Origin: Zygnema cylindricum
Taxonomy: Eukaryota; Streptophyta; Zygnematophyceae; Zygnematales; Zygnemataceae
Direction of reading: 5' to 3'
Length of the DNA: 64,000 nucleotides
Assembly: GCA_037447655.1 (NCBI GenBank)
Contig: JBBHKE010002994.1
Coordinates: 145,866-209,865 of the forward strand
The notes under the pieces were generated by a model, which was not told where the DNA came from, did not search any database, and saw nothing but the letters and a program-made list of their open reading frames with translations. Within the stretch, counting starts at the first letter, position 1. Each line of letters starts with the position of its first letter. This document shows, piece by piece, positions 11,552-23,000 of the stretch. The position numbers and the translations under genes are program-made.

Positions 11552-11647
11552 GTTTACGGTAACAAAACTGCGGCAACCACATGTAAATAAAAGTGTTGCA
11601 GACAGTCACTTTTTGTCGTTACGTGAGCTCCACGGTGAGAGCACTTA

Positions 11648-12018
11648 GCCGCAAAATTGAAATTTAGTCGTCTAAGCGTTACATTGAACTTAGACGCAAA
11701 GTGAAACGAAACTTCTTTAAACTAAAGTATTATAAGTCTTGTACGGAAATATTAAAACGCACGAAACGAAATAAGCTTTGTACACTATAATAAAACAAAC
11801 CAAATAAAATTAAAAAAATGCGCATCGTCACGCGCGACAAAATCAAGCCACACTATCTACGAATCAACATTCTTACATTGACAACAAAATTTTGTTTCGT
11901 GCGTTATAATATTTACGTACAAAACTTACAGTAGTTCAGTTTAGTTTAAAGAGGTTTCGTTTCAATTTGCGTCTAAGTTTAATGTAACGCTTAGACGACT
12001 AAATTTCAATTTTGCGGC
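11648..12018. mobile_element. TA-flanked MITE with ~85-bp TIRs
   Basis: A 371-bp element with inverted ends beginning GCCGCAAAATTGAAATTTAG, flanked by TA at 11646-11647 and 12019-12020. The right arm of the host element carries the uninterrupted sequence (complement of CACTTAGGGT near 12730), so TA is the duplicated target. The interior shows no gene. The insertion class fits Tc1/mariner-type mobilisation. Confidence 0.85.
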
Positions 12019-12242
12019 TAAGGGTGAACCTCCATCAGGCGAAAAGTGGGGTTCTTTACTGGAAAAGTGTACTTTCGTACAGATCCAGCTCATTTTCGTA
12101 CAGAGACGTACTGGTTTTTTTTTATTTTTTTTAAACATGATTACTGTCGGCGCGTCAAGATTCTCCAAACTTCTGGGCGACAACGTCGACCGTCCGATTA
12201 CGTGTTTTCGAAGCAAGCGGTCACGTCTTCCAGTGATTAATT

Positions 12243-12262
12243 ACTCTCCTCAGGAGGAGAGT
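12243..12262. repeat. Perfect hairpin palindrome
   Basis: ACTCTCCTC and GAGGAGAGT separated by AG form a 9-bp perfect stem inside the long-TIR element. Confidence 0.7.
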
Positions 12263-13386
12263 CATCAATCACCGGACGTGTAAAATGTTTACGCGTGGAA
12301 AGGTGACGTACGGGCCGCTCGCCTTCGAACGGGCGGGAAACAAATCCAACGAAAACCACAAAAAAAATATTGTTGAAGAATGTGTCGTGACGCCTCCTCA
12401 ACGATGCGCTGACATCAAGAATTTATGGCGCCACGACGAAACACGAACGACAAAACAGCTACAAAAAATACAAAACACGAACGTACAAATTGTACATTCA
12501 CGTAATTTAATTTTGCGACTGGATGTACGGATACAAGTCCAGATATTGTGCTTTTGAAATCTTTGACTGCTCGTCGTCAGAACATGAACCTACGTGCGTC
12601 CAATCGAAAGAAAGCACGTACGCGATAGATTCCATTACTGACACGACCTGATGGAGAAGTGAACGAAGTATTACTGCCAGTAAACGTTTCCGTACGATTA
12701 CTGTCGGCGCCTGATGGAGGGTTACCCTAAGTGCTCTCACCGTGGAGCTCACGTAACGACAAAAAGTGACTGTCTGCAACACTTTTATTTACATGTGGTT
12801 GCCGCTGCTTTTTTACCGTAAACGTTTGCCGGCCGTGTGAATTGCTAATTTCATGTTGATGGTCGACGTCCGCAAGCGCGGCAAAATTTTAAGCGGTTGA
12901 AACAATATTTTGAAAGTCAAAGTTGTCCAATCGATTTACCGTCAAATTTGTACTCAACGGTACTTTATTTGTACCAATATGTTCTTAAAACGTACAATTT
13001 TTGACAAAATGACGTAAGTGACTGTGCGCAACCAAATCAGTCACTGTCGTGATCAATTCCCGAAAACAAATACTGCACGTCAGAAAATTCATTTCTTCAT
13101 TACGTAGGAGTTTAAAAAGGGATTTAAAAACAAATGCCAAAAAAAAAAGTGTTTTCAAGAATCAAATATGAGTATTTTGATTATTATTATCGTTTTTAAT
13201 CCGGTACAGTTTTCAGCAAAGGCTGCTTGCCACGTCACCGAAACTTTGAAATGTACGATAACTTTGGATTTTAGTGGAGATTCTCCGAACTATTTTTCAA
13301 AGAGTTCCAAATTCCAATGTCCGAAAACGAAATCGTCCATTCTTCGTTACTTTTATTTTGTGACGTCTACAAAACCATCGACAATT

Positions 13387-13488
13387 GTAGACATCGACAA
13401 AACTACACTAGGGACAAATTGTAAACGTCGACAAAACTACACTAGGGACAAATTGTAGACGTCGACAAAACTACACTAGGGACAAATT
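13387..13488 (+). repeat. Three 34-bp tandem repeats
   Basis: Three nearly identical copies of a unit that contains CGACAAAACTACACTAGGGA, at 13387, 13421 and 13455, followed by a partial fourth (GTAGACG). No gene context. Confidence 0.9.
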
Positions 13489-13499
13489 GTAGACGTTTA

Positions 13500-14259
13500 C
13501 AAATGTTACGTTGTCAAACCGCATTTTTTGTCGACTTTTTGTGACGTCGAAGGTTTGTAATTTTGACAGAGTACGAAGGAGGGCGAGAGAGAGAGGAGCC
13601 TCGAAGGACATTTTTTTTTTTTTTTTTTGCGAAATGACAATCGTTGCCACGGACCTTGCAAGAAAAAAATTACGTACAGGCGGCAAACTGACAAGCAATT
13701 TTTTTTTGTGTACTCTCTCTCGTGCAATTTTTTTTCAAACACGTGTGGCGCTTGTGAAAACGCGTTCCTATTCGTTGCACGAGTTTTACTTTTAATAGAA
13801 TTGACTCTCGAATCGATTTCGGTCAAAGTTTGAAGATGAGTTGGCATGACGTGGCAGCTGGTCGAAATAAGAATAACGCCAAATTGGAGTACATTTTAGC
13901 TTTTTAAGTTTCAATATTGACGTAAATTTTCACACATTTTTCGTACGGTTAAGAGCATAAAATAATCAAAAGAAACAATCTAATCCCTTTCCTTCCTTTT
14001 TAGGCTTTTAAAGCACTATTGTTGTGTTTTTAGTCCTTTAGGATTTTGGTTTTTTACCTTTGTTGGTGATCAATTCTTTTTAGTGACAATCATGTTTTGT
14101 ACTTCGATGGTATTACCATCGCGTTTTTGGAAATAAAATCTTTTCTTTCCTTCCCTTTACAATACTCGTGGTTTTTCTTATGCATTTTGTAAATATCCGC
14201 CAACCCTCACTAAAATACCACAAGATTCTCCTAGGGTTTTGTCAACTGAAATTGTGGTA
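13500..14259. other. Intergenic, no gene recognised
   Basis: AT-rich with long A and T runs. The phrase TACTTCGATGGTATTACCAT with a following AATAAA (near 14100-14140) reappears in diverged form near 15290-15335 and 15525-15575. Confidence 0.4.
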
Positions 14260-14476
14260 CACCGTGTATCGTTTTTATTGTTGATGCTTTTTTTCGCCAC
14301 TTAAATCATATTTTTCTCGTACACATTTGTCGAATTCCTAATCCGACGGCTGCAATTGAAATCTAAGATTCTCACCTTCCGATTGGCGGTCTACAACCGA
14401 AAATCGGGCAAATGTGTACGAAAAAAATATGCTTAAAGTGGCAAAAATATAATAACACTAATTAGAGATATACGGC
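14260..14476. mobile_element. TA-flanked MITE family, decayed copy
   Basis: Left end TA|CACCGTGTATCG. Inside, ACACATTTGTCGAATT is mirrored by AAATGTGTACG, as in the copy at 44765. The right end (GATATACGG) is degraded and has no clear TA. Confidence 0.6.
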
Positions 14477-14817
14477 TCACATTAATACTACAACTGACCG
14501 TACGATTTTCTGCAGTTTTCCCTAAGATAGTACGGACTAAAAGTCGTCAATTCCCATGTACGATAATTCCGGCAAGCATGGAAGTATGGAACTATACACG
14601 AAACTTCCGTTCCTTTAACGTCTACGATGTCCATTGCCGCTAAATGACTTTTCATCCAACCGTGGATCCAGCGAAACAGAATCCGTACAGAATCTACGCG
14701 AAGTTCAATCCGTACCGAACAAAACCCTAAGGTACAGTATCCACTGCACGTAATATTCCGACATTCGTGATGAGTACTCGAAATCGTCGCGACGTACGTC
14801 ATTTTTTCTGAAATTAC

Positions 14818-15122
14818 CACAGTTCAAAAGTAGGTGAAAGTAGGCCCATACAATATGCCTATTGTATGCGAAACATACAATATGACATTAAGACCCATAT
14901 TGTATTCGGACCTTTTCGGACAAATTAAAACATTCGGACCAAAAATTGGACCAATTAAAACATTCGGACCAAAATTTTTATTTACACCGTCAGATTCGGA
15001 CGATCGGACGGCCGCTGATCAAAGTAGCGATCTAAGAAGATCACATGAAAAGCCCATAACACAACTTACGATAAAGGCGCCGACCAAAGGCCTACCATAA
15101 AAACGCCTACTTTTGAACTATG
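14818..15122. mobile_element. hAT-like MITE, copy 2 (8-bp TSD)
   Basis: Closely similar to 11239-11551 along its length. Starts CACAGTTCAAAAGTAGGTG, ends CTACTTTTGAACTATG, and is flanked by GAAATTAC on both sides (14810-14817 and 15123-15130). High similarity between the two copies indicates fairly recent mobility. Confidence 0.9.
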
Positions 15123-15130
15123 GAAATTAC

Positions 15131-16616
15131 TGAATACTAGTAAATACCAGAATAGCCAGCAATAATAAACAAATACCAGTTATATGGTGACTATGCTTTA
15201 CGATAATTCTAAATTTTAACTTCTTGTTTGCTTCCACCAGCGTTTGGTTTTTTACTCTACGGTTTTGCCTTCGCTTTTATTTCTTTTTGTCCCATGTACA
15301 CAAATAGTTTTACCGTGGTGCTTTCTTAATAAACTCTTTCCCCCTATCATTTACAGGCTCACTTTTTTTCCATGTTTGGATAAAAGCTCATGCTTTAGTG
15401 TCATTTTCATACACTAGTTAGTTGCTCATTTAGCTCCATGAATTAAAAATAGCTTTTTTTTAGAGTTTTATTTGATTCCACGTAAAGGCGAGTTTTTTCG
15501 GTTTCGTTTTTGCTTCTCCTTTCTTTTGTTTCCATGTACTCGATGGTATACCATTGTCCGGATTTAATAAAACTTATTATTATCTTAATTAATATTGATT
15601 AATATTAATTATATTATTTAATACCCAACGATTAGGTACCACAACTACTTACGTCTTTTCAACCAAAAGAAAAAAATGTCAATATCTATTTGTTTCACAA
15701 TTTTACACACACACTTCACAATCAAAATACAAGAGAAAAAACCCCCTTTTTTTTCTTCCATTTCTTTTTCGATATTGCATGTTTTCCAAAAACACATTTA
15801 ACACTTTACTTAAGGACACCTTGCGAAAAATAACGGCTTTAGTAAACACCGATCATTTAAAAAATAAAAAAAGTACGAAATGTTCACAAATATTCTCACA
15901 ATATCACCTTTTCATTACTCTCCTTTTCGAGAAATAACCTCCTTTTTCGACCTTCTATTTTGAAAATGCTTCACTGACATCATAAAAATAATCCTACATC
16001 AAAAGGTTACGCGACAACTATGAAAAAAAAACAATAGGCGCGGAAAAAAAAAATCGAAAAAAAAAACTGTACAATATGGAAAAAACAAAGTAACGATAAC
16101 TCCCACATCGTGTTAAAACTTTGTCGATATTGGCCACACTCTAATGAAAGTTTGAAAAGAAGCTCTAACAAAGGTGAATTTGAAAAAAGACAAATCGAGC
16201 ACGAAAAAAAGAAAAAAACAGGTGGAAAACAAAAAAGTCAAGCTCTTTTGTACGACGTTTTTGTGAAATTGAAGACGTTGAAAAGAAAATGGATGAGATG
16301 ATAGACCGTGGTTCATAGAAACTGAAATTTATTGTGAACAGAAATAGAAGTAAATGATTGCCAAAATGAAAAAAAGCGGTGTGAAAATAGTCGCTCGAGA
16401 AAGAGGAGTCGTCCTGCGATAATTAAAACAACTATCAACAAAACTAGAAACAATAATAAGAATAATAACAAAAATGCGCCAAATAAGACCTGAACGATGA
16501 CAGAAACTCTCACATTGAACTGAAAAGAGAAAGACAAAACAACAAAAACAACAAAAAAACTCCTCTCCAGTGACCATTTACAAGCCTTAACAACCACCAA
16601 AGGAAGACATTCTCAC
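15131..16616. other. Intergenic, downstream of the YEATS gene
   Basis: AT-rich, with A runs. AATAAA on the minus strand at about 16326-16331 may serve as a polyadenylation signal for the YEATS gene. No other gene recognised. Confidence 0.4.
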
Positions 16617-16777
16617 CATAGTTCAAACGTGCAAAAACAGTTGGAAACGCTCTGTAATAAGACTCATACTAAAAGCGTATTATACGGCATAATGCGGGTA
16701 TTATATACTAAAATACAAGCATAATATGGGGTTTATCACATATAGTGTTTCCAATAGTTCCTGCACATTTTGAACAG
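16617..16777. mobile_element. Small inverted-repeat element related to the CATAGTTC family
   Basis: CATAGTTCAAACGTGCAAAA on the left is mirrored by TGCACATTTTGAACAG on the right, and GTTGGAAAC by GTTTCCAA. The ends resemble the hAT-like MITEs, but no 8-bp duplication is seen. Confidence 0.5.
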
Positions 16778-17029
16778 CGATTCTAACTAAAAAACAAACA
16801 AATCTTGTAACAGAAAAATCATCGATAACAGCGAACATCAGAGCTTTAACTTCTTGTATAATTGTTTACTGTCGGGCTTTCGGAACTTAAACAAAAAAGA
16901 TACAAAGGAAGAAAAAAAAAGTGAAGTAAAAACTCCTCTTGATCCTCACAAATGCTTAAATAAAAACAAATAGAGACACTCACCCGGAATTAGTCGCATA
17001 CCCATGATCGCCATGACTGGAAGCTTCCG

Positions 17030-20000
17030 CTATTGTGCGATGGCGCCCCTGAGGCTCTGACATTCTGCCTCGGCCGCCGCGTATTCTCTTTCTAATTTAG
17101 CAATATGCGATGCAACCTGCCAAAAAAGACAAAAAAAAAAAAACAAAAAGACAAAAAGACAAAAAGACTAAAAGACAAAAATACATAAATATAAAAAGAT
17201 ATACTGACAACATTAACACACAACCAACCAAAGAAGCCAAAAAAAACAAAAAGACATAAAGACAAAAATTTATACTGACAACATTAACATGCAACCTGCC
17301 AAAAGACAAAAAGACAAACTGACAACATTAACATTCTTGCCTTACAATTTTTACATGCACCCAAACAGTTGTCAGAAGAGAAACAGGCAAAAAAAATCTC
17401 ATTTGTTAAAGCCTACGACAGTTAACAGAACCATGAAAACGGTGGTCTCAAAACAATACACTGTGAATCGATATTAGCTGTAAGAACTATATACCGTGGT
17501 GTTTCTGTTGGTGTTATTAAATTTAGTTTAGATCCGAGCGACATGGACAATCTTCAACTTCTATATGAACTAGCATGAAGAAAAAGACAATTAGTATTAT
17601 TAACGATATTTTGTTTTGAAGGGCCAACATAAGCTGGCATCAAATTAGTGTTATTAACCCTAATAGCGATTCACTGTGTAGTTTTACAACAACTTTAGTT
17701 TCAGTTATTTTTTGTTTTTAAGCTTTAATTTTTACTTCTAACAAGTTCCTCCCTAATTTCTACACTAAAAGGTTAACTCAATACAAGACTTACTTTCCAA
17801 AACTATACTACTATAAACCAGTAAATAGTATCCAGTTCACATAAAAAATAAATCCAATAATGTATCAGTCGACAAGGATAAAGGACGTCGAAAACCATAA
17901 ATTCCGTTAAGCAACGGTACTTTGTGTACAGAAATTAAAAAAATGGAGGACAAAAAAGAATAGCATCATTAATGACAATTGACAGTGGAGCTTGGCAGAT
18001 GCTTTTTGTCATCGGGAAAAGAGAGAGAAAGAGAAAAAAAAGAAAAGAGAGCGTTGGAAAAAAAGAAAGCACGACACTCTCTAGAAGTAGAGATAAGACT
18101 TGAATTTATTATCACACATTAGGACATAGCCAACTCTTGGTATTAGAAAAAATGTACAGTAACTGAAACAATAATTTCCCCCCAAATTGAAAAGTAGATA
18201 GAAATAATTTCACTTCCAAGTTAAAATAAGACAGATAATTTCACTCCCAAGTTGAAAAAAAGATGAGAGATAAATTTCCCTCCCTAGAAATGATTTCACT
18301 ACCAAGTTAAAAAGAAGATAGAAACAATTTCACTCCCACGTTAAAAAGAAGACTGGAAAAAGTTTCAGTCAAAAGTTCTTAAGTCTGTTGACTAACCTGT
18401 TGTCGAGCCACGGCAAGACGAGCGAGCTCTTCAGTGTCTGAAAATTTTCCAAACCACACCGACAATGGGTGGGTTTTCATATCTCCTCTCTCTCTCTTTA
18501 CAGGCTTCACTTCAACTTCTGCCCCATAACAACTCCTTTCCAATTGCTCATCAGATAAGCTACAGACAAAATCATCTATACCCTTTTTTACGGTTCCCCT
18601 GCCCCTTCCCCCTCCCCCTGTGGCCCAGGTTGAAGCAGGTTGAGTAAAGAGATTTTGTGTTACTACAAACATGTGAAAAAAAAAAGTGAAAAAGGTTATC
18701 TTAAAGTGTCTGTTAAAACCCAAAACCAAAAAAACCCATAATTTGATCCATAGTTTGACTCATAATTTGGCCAAACCAAGAGGTAAAACTTCGCGATTTA
18801 AAAATCTCACAAGGGAGAAAGAATGAAAATTAGAGAAGATACAGATTGAGACCTAACAGCAAGGTGACTACATTTGTACCGGAAAAATAAAGAAAAACCT
18901 TCTTAAGACAGTTTAAATGAATAATTTAGTAACTTGTGTCTTTTTACCTTTAAATTAAGGCCTATTTCCTTCCTTATTGCTCCAGATTTCAGCTCAAAGC
19001 TCGAAATACAAATCCCTTTTGACATTTTCTTTTTTTTACGTGTATACAAAAAGAAAGAACGGACTTCGTGAAAAATATCCCTACCGATAAAAAAACCGAA
19101 AAAATTAAATGTATATACAAAAAAAAAAGGATGGACTTACAGCTGAGCTTTAAAACAAAACCTTTCAAAAACAGCTTTAACATAAAATGGAATTTGGCCC
19201 AAAACCTTCCAGATGCTTCCTCTGGTTAAAACAAAATTTGTTCCAAGGCTTTTCAAAAGCTTCTTATTTTATAATTAAACTTACACGGAACACTCGCAGC
19301 CATTTAAATTTTTTTTTGCCTCCCCGAAAATCTTTCAACACAACTTAATTCGAAAATAAAACTTACCAGTGAATTGGCAGTTTAGACATGTTTAAATTTC
19401 AAATGCCTCGAAATTTTTAAAAAACTTTTAAGAATTTTTTTCATTCCAAAAACAAAACTTGCCTAGGGCACTGACAACTATTTAGACATGTTTAAAAATT
19501 ATATTTCCCTCAAAACTTTTAAGAAAACTTTTAAGAAACTCCTTAATTCAAAAAAAAATACATACCTGGGCCACTAACAGATGTTTAAACATGTGTACAC
19601 TTCAATTTGCCTCGAAACTTTTAAGAAACTTTTTTTTTTTTAAGAAACTTTTAAAAACCATTTAAGAAACTCCTTAATTAAAAAAAAGCAAACTTACCCG
19701 GTGCATTAGCATTTGCAGACGCCAGAGCTGCAGTGCTCCCATACAAATGGACGGCCGGATTATGCCGGACTCTCTGAAAAAACGTGTCCAACGGTTCCGT
19801 AAAAACAAGCTCCTCGTAGTTTTCCACAACGACCGGTTTTTTCGTACTTTGACCCGTATCGTCTTCCGGGTACAGTTTTAGGCCATGGAACCTGTCAACC
19901 CACCAAGGTCATCCCATATATATATAAATAGATAGACTGGGCGGGGGAAGAGGAATGGGAGGGGGAGGGGAGGGGGAGGGAGAGGAAGAAGGAGAGGGAT

Positions 20001-23000
20001 AGGGAGAGGGAGGGAGGGAGAGAGAGAGGGAGAGGAAGAGGGAGAGGGAGAGGGAGCAGAGAGAGAGAGGGAGAGGGAGAGGGGAGGGGGAGGGGGAGGG
20101 GGAGGGGGAGAGGGAAGGGGAGGGGGAGGGCGAAAGAGAGGGAGAGGGGAAGGGGGAGGGAAAGGAAGAGGGAGAGGGAGAGGGAGAGGGCGAGGGAGAG
20201 AGAGAGGGAGAGGGAGAGAGAAGGAGAGGGAGAGGGAGAGGGAGCGGAAGAGGGAGAGAGAGAGAGGGAGAGAGAGGGAGAGGGAGAGGGAGAGGGAGAG
20301 GGAGAGGGAGAGGGAGAGGGAGAGGAAGAGGGAGAGGGAGAGGGAGAGGGAGAGGGCGAGGGAGAGAGAAAGGGAAAGGGAGAGGGAGAGGGAGCGGAAG
20401 AGGGAGAGAGAGAGAGGGAGAGAGAGGGAGAGGGAGAGGGAGAGGGAGAGGGAGAGGGAGAGGGAGAGGGAGAGGGAGAGGGAGAGGGAGAAGGAGAGGA
20501 AGAGGGAGAGGGAGAGGGAGAGGGAGAGAGAGGGAGCGGGAGAGGAAGAGGTAGACAGAGAGGGAGAGGGAGAGGGAGAGGGAGAAGTACAGTTCAATTG
20601 GCTTCTCTGAAGCATCTGGATGCAACCAAATTGTAATTCCAATCTCAAATTCTCCCCATCCTGTCTCACTAAGCTCGAAAGGTGGAGACTCCACTACTCT
20701 TGTCGGGTCATTGAAACTAGGATGTAGTTGAAAAACCACTCTTTTTACAATATCTCCCAAATCTTCATTATTTGCAGCACGCACATAAACTGTCCATTTA
20801 TGCGAGTGAAATCTGTATTTTCCCCATCAAATCGAAAATAATCAGTCAGTCGAAAACCACTAATAATCTTAATCACAACAGTAAGGAAGGTCAGAACGGA
20901 TAACTGAACAGGTTACTGCATTAAAAAACTGAATTATCTGGTCAAAAGTGGGCTCAATTCAGTCGAGTTAGTCTAAAAAAAGGAGTTTTATGGCTGCTCA
21001 ATATCTTGTAATTATCCGCGTTACATCATGGTTCCATGAACTAAGAAAAACCATTGCGATTTTTTACATTTCTGGTGAGAAAAAGACGTTAAAAATCAAA
21101 AAACTCTCCTCAGTGTGAAATAAAGCAAAAACGATAAGCTCTTTCTAAGAATTAGTGTTGCTTATATTATTACGTGAAAGGACAGGCCAACCTGAAGATC
21201 ATCATCTGAAGTTTCATTTTGGCAGTCATCGAGAAATTGTCTATCCCTTTTATTTGACTGAAAGTGAAAAACATGCTTTCGACATAATCGCTACACCTTG
21301 TATCAAATGTTATTTTCACCGATTAAACAAGTTTTTCTATGTGCACACGCCCGATTTTCAATTTAAGGTGACCAATCGGAAGGCAAGAGTCTTACCTTTC
21401 CATTGCATTCTTCCAATTAAAAATGCAAAACAAGCACACAGAAAAATATGAGTCTAAAGGGTGAAAAAAAATCTTTACTCTAACAGAGATTCACGACGTA
21501 GCTCTGTCTGTTCACACACAAAATACCAAAAAAGCACGCAAAACAGAAACCACAAGTATATCTCAAGAAGGAAACATATTAAAGATGTGCATTTCAGATA
21601 ACTTTGTGCATATTTTAAATGGGATGGAAAACATACTCATCTGCTTTTTTCCCGAGCCAAAACGAGATTGTTCCAAACACGATTGGCAAAACTACCTCAA
21701 TATCCTTCACTCTCTGCTCCCATCACCGAGCGACGCCATTTTATACCTTTTATAAAAAAACCCTTAAAAAACCCTTAAAAAACCATAAAAAAACCGTAAA
21801 AATCTCCATCACTAAGAAATCACATTGTTCACAACCGTCAGTGCAAAGTTGTATTAGCAGCTGTATTACTATTGCTAACCAACATCCTTACTAATACAGT
21901 ATTACCAAAAACGATACATTCCGCAGTAATTCTTGTTTGGTACTGAACAAAGTTTAGCTGATTCACCCGGAAAAAACAACCAACCATTTTCAGTTTTGTG
22001 AATAGTGTGGACCATAATGTTGGTGAACAGTGTTGTATCTCATTCAAGTCATAGTCTGAGACCCTAAAACTAAAAACTAAATGGTAAAAAATGAATGAAA
22101 ACTATAAGGTCCCTGCAGCTTGCGAGGATCAACAAGAGAAAAAACCCCACCCACGAAAAAAAAACAGCAATAACCAACCGACACTAAAATGCAGTGCAGG
22201 GAAAATAAAAACTGCACCCACTCATTATTATTATTATTAATAACAGTAAAAAAATAAATAAAGGTGCTTCATTTGGCAGGTCATCAAAATTAGTAGTTCT
22301 CACCCGCTTATCTTCTGGTCGAGAGGTTTTGCCCTTCTGGAGACGTTGAATCTGACTCACATCTGTTTGTTCAATTCCAAACCTCTTTCCTACCGCCGAT
22401 TGAGGTAATTTTCCTCTCAGAGATACAATCTCATCGATCTACAAATCAGAAATCCCAACAGCAACCCTGTTAACAGTCGTACCAAGAGAATCAACTTACT
22501 GCAAACAGCTGTAACTTTTACTTGACGGGAGAATGAGAAGGACAGGGAGAAAGAGAGGAGCGGGAGGAGGGAGAGGGAGAGGGAGAGGGAGAGGGAGAGA
22601 GAGAGAGGGGGGAAGGGAGGAAGAGAGAGAAAGGGAGAGAGAGAGGGACTTGTGAAAAACGAGCAGGAGCCGAGCGATTCCAAGCAAGAATCGAGAAGTA
22701 AAGGCATACATATTTACCACATAATAATACCAATTTAAACCGAGTCATCTATTTTTCTATTCAATTATCTTTCCAAAAAAAAAAAAACACGCGACACGAG
22801 AATCGGCATCCTAACGGCTTCGAGGACACTTGACTTTTCAAAAAAACAATTGTAAACTATAAATTGATCCGAAGGTCAGGCTGTTGAGAATAACCATAAG
22901 GAGTAGGTTATATAACTCTATCCAAAGCAAAACATAAGTACTCTCTAGGGTATTAGGGTTCTTTACGAGGGTTTTGAGTTTGTTGCTGACAAATGCAAAT

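Larger units (their letters stand above)
10997..13047. mobile_element. DNA transposon-like element with ~330-bp terminal inverted repeats
   Basis: Ends ACAGTGACTG at 10997 and its complement at 13047. The left arm (10997-11238, 11552-11647, then 12019-12041) matches the complement of the right arm (12708-13047). The left arm is interrupted by two further elements (11239-11551 and 11648-12018). The interior 12042-12707 shows no transposase. Long TIRs suit a MULE or foldback-type non-autonomous element, but no target duplication is visible at the outer ends (poly-A on the left, TCGTGATC on the right), so the superfamily is open. Confidence 0.8.

Noticed and set aside
12285-12557. 90-codon frame inside the long-TIR element as a possible transposase
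   Set aside because: No DDE motif, zinc finger or other transposase signature; too short.
13387-13488. Possible CRISPR-like array
   Set aside because: Three direct 34-bp repeats without spacers, in a eukaryotic genome; an ordinary tandem repeat.
19878-20784. Long Leu-Ser-Pro open frames on the minus strand
   Set aside because: They read through the GGGAGA array; only their first part (20591-20784) is real YEATS exon sequence.
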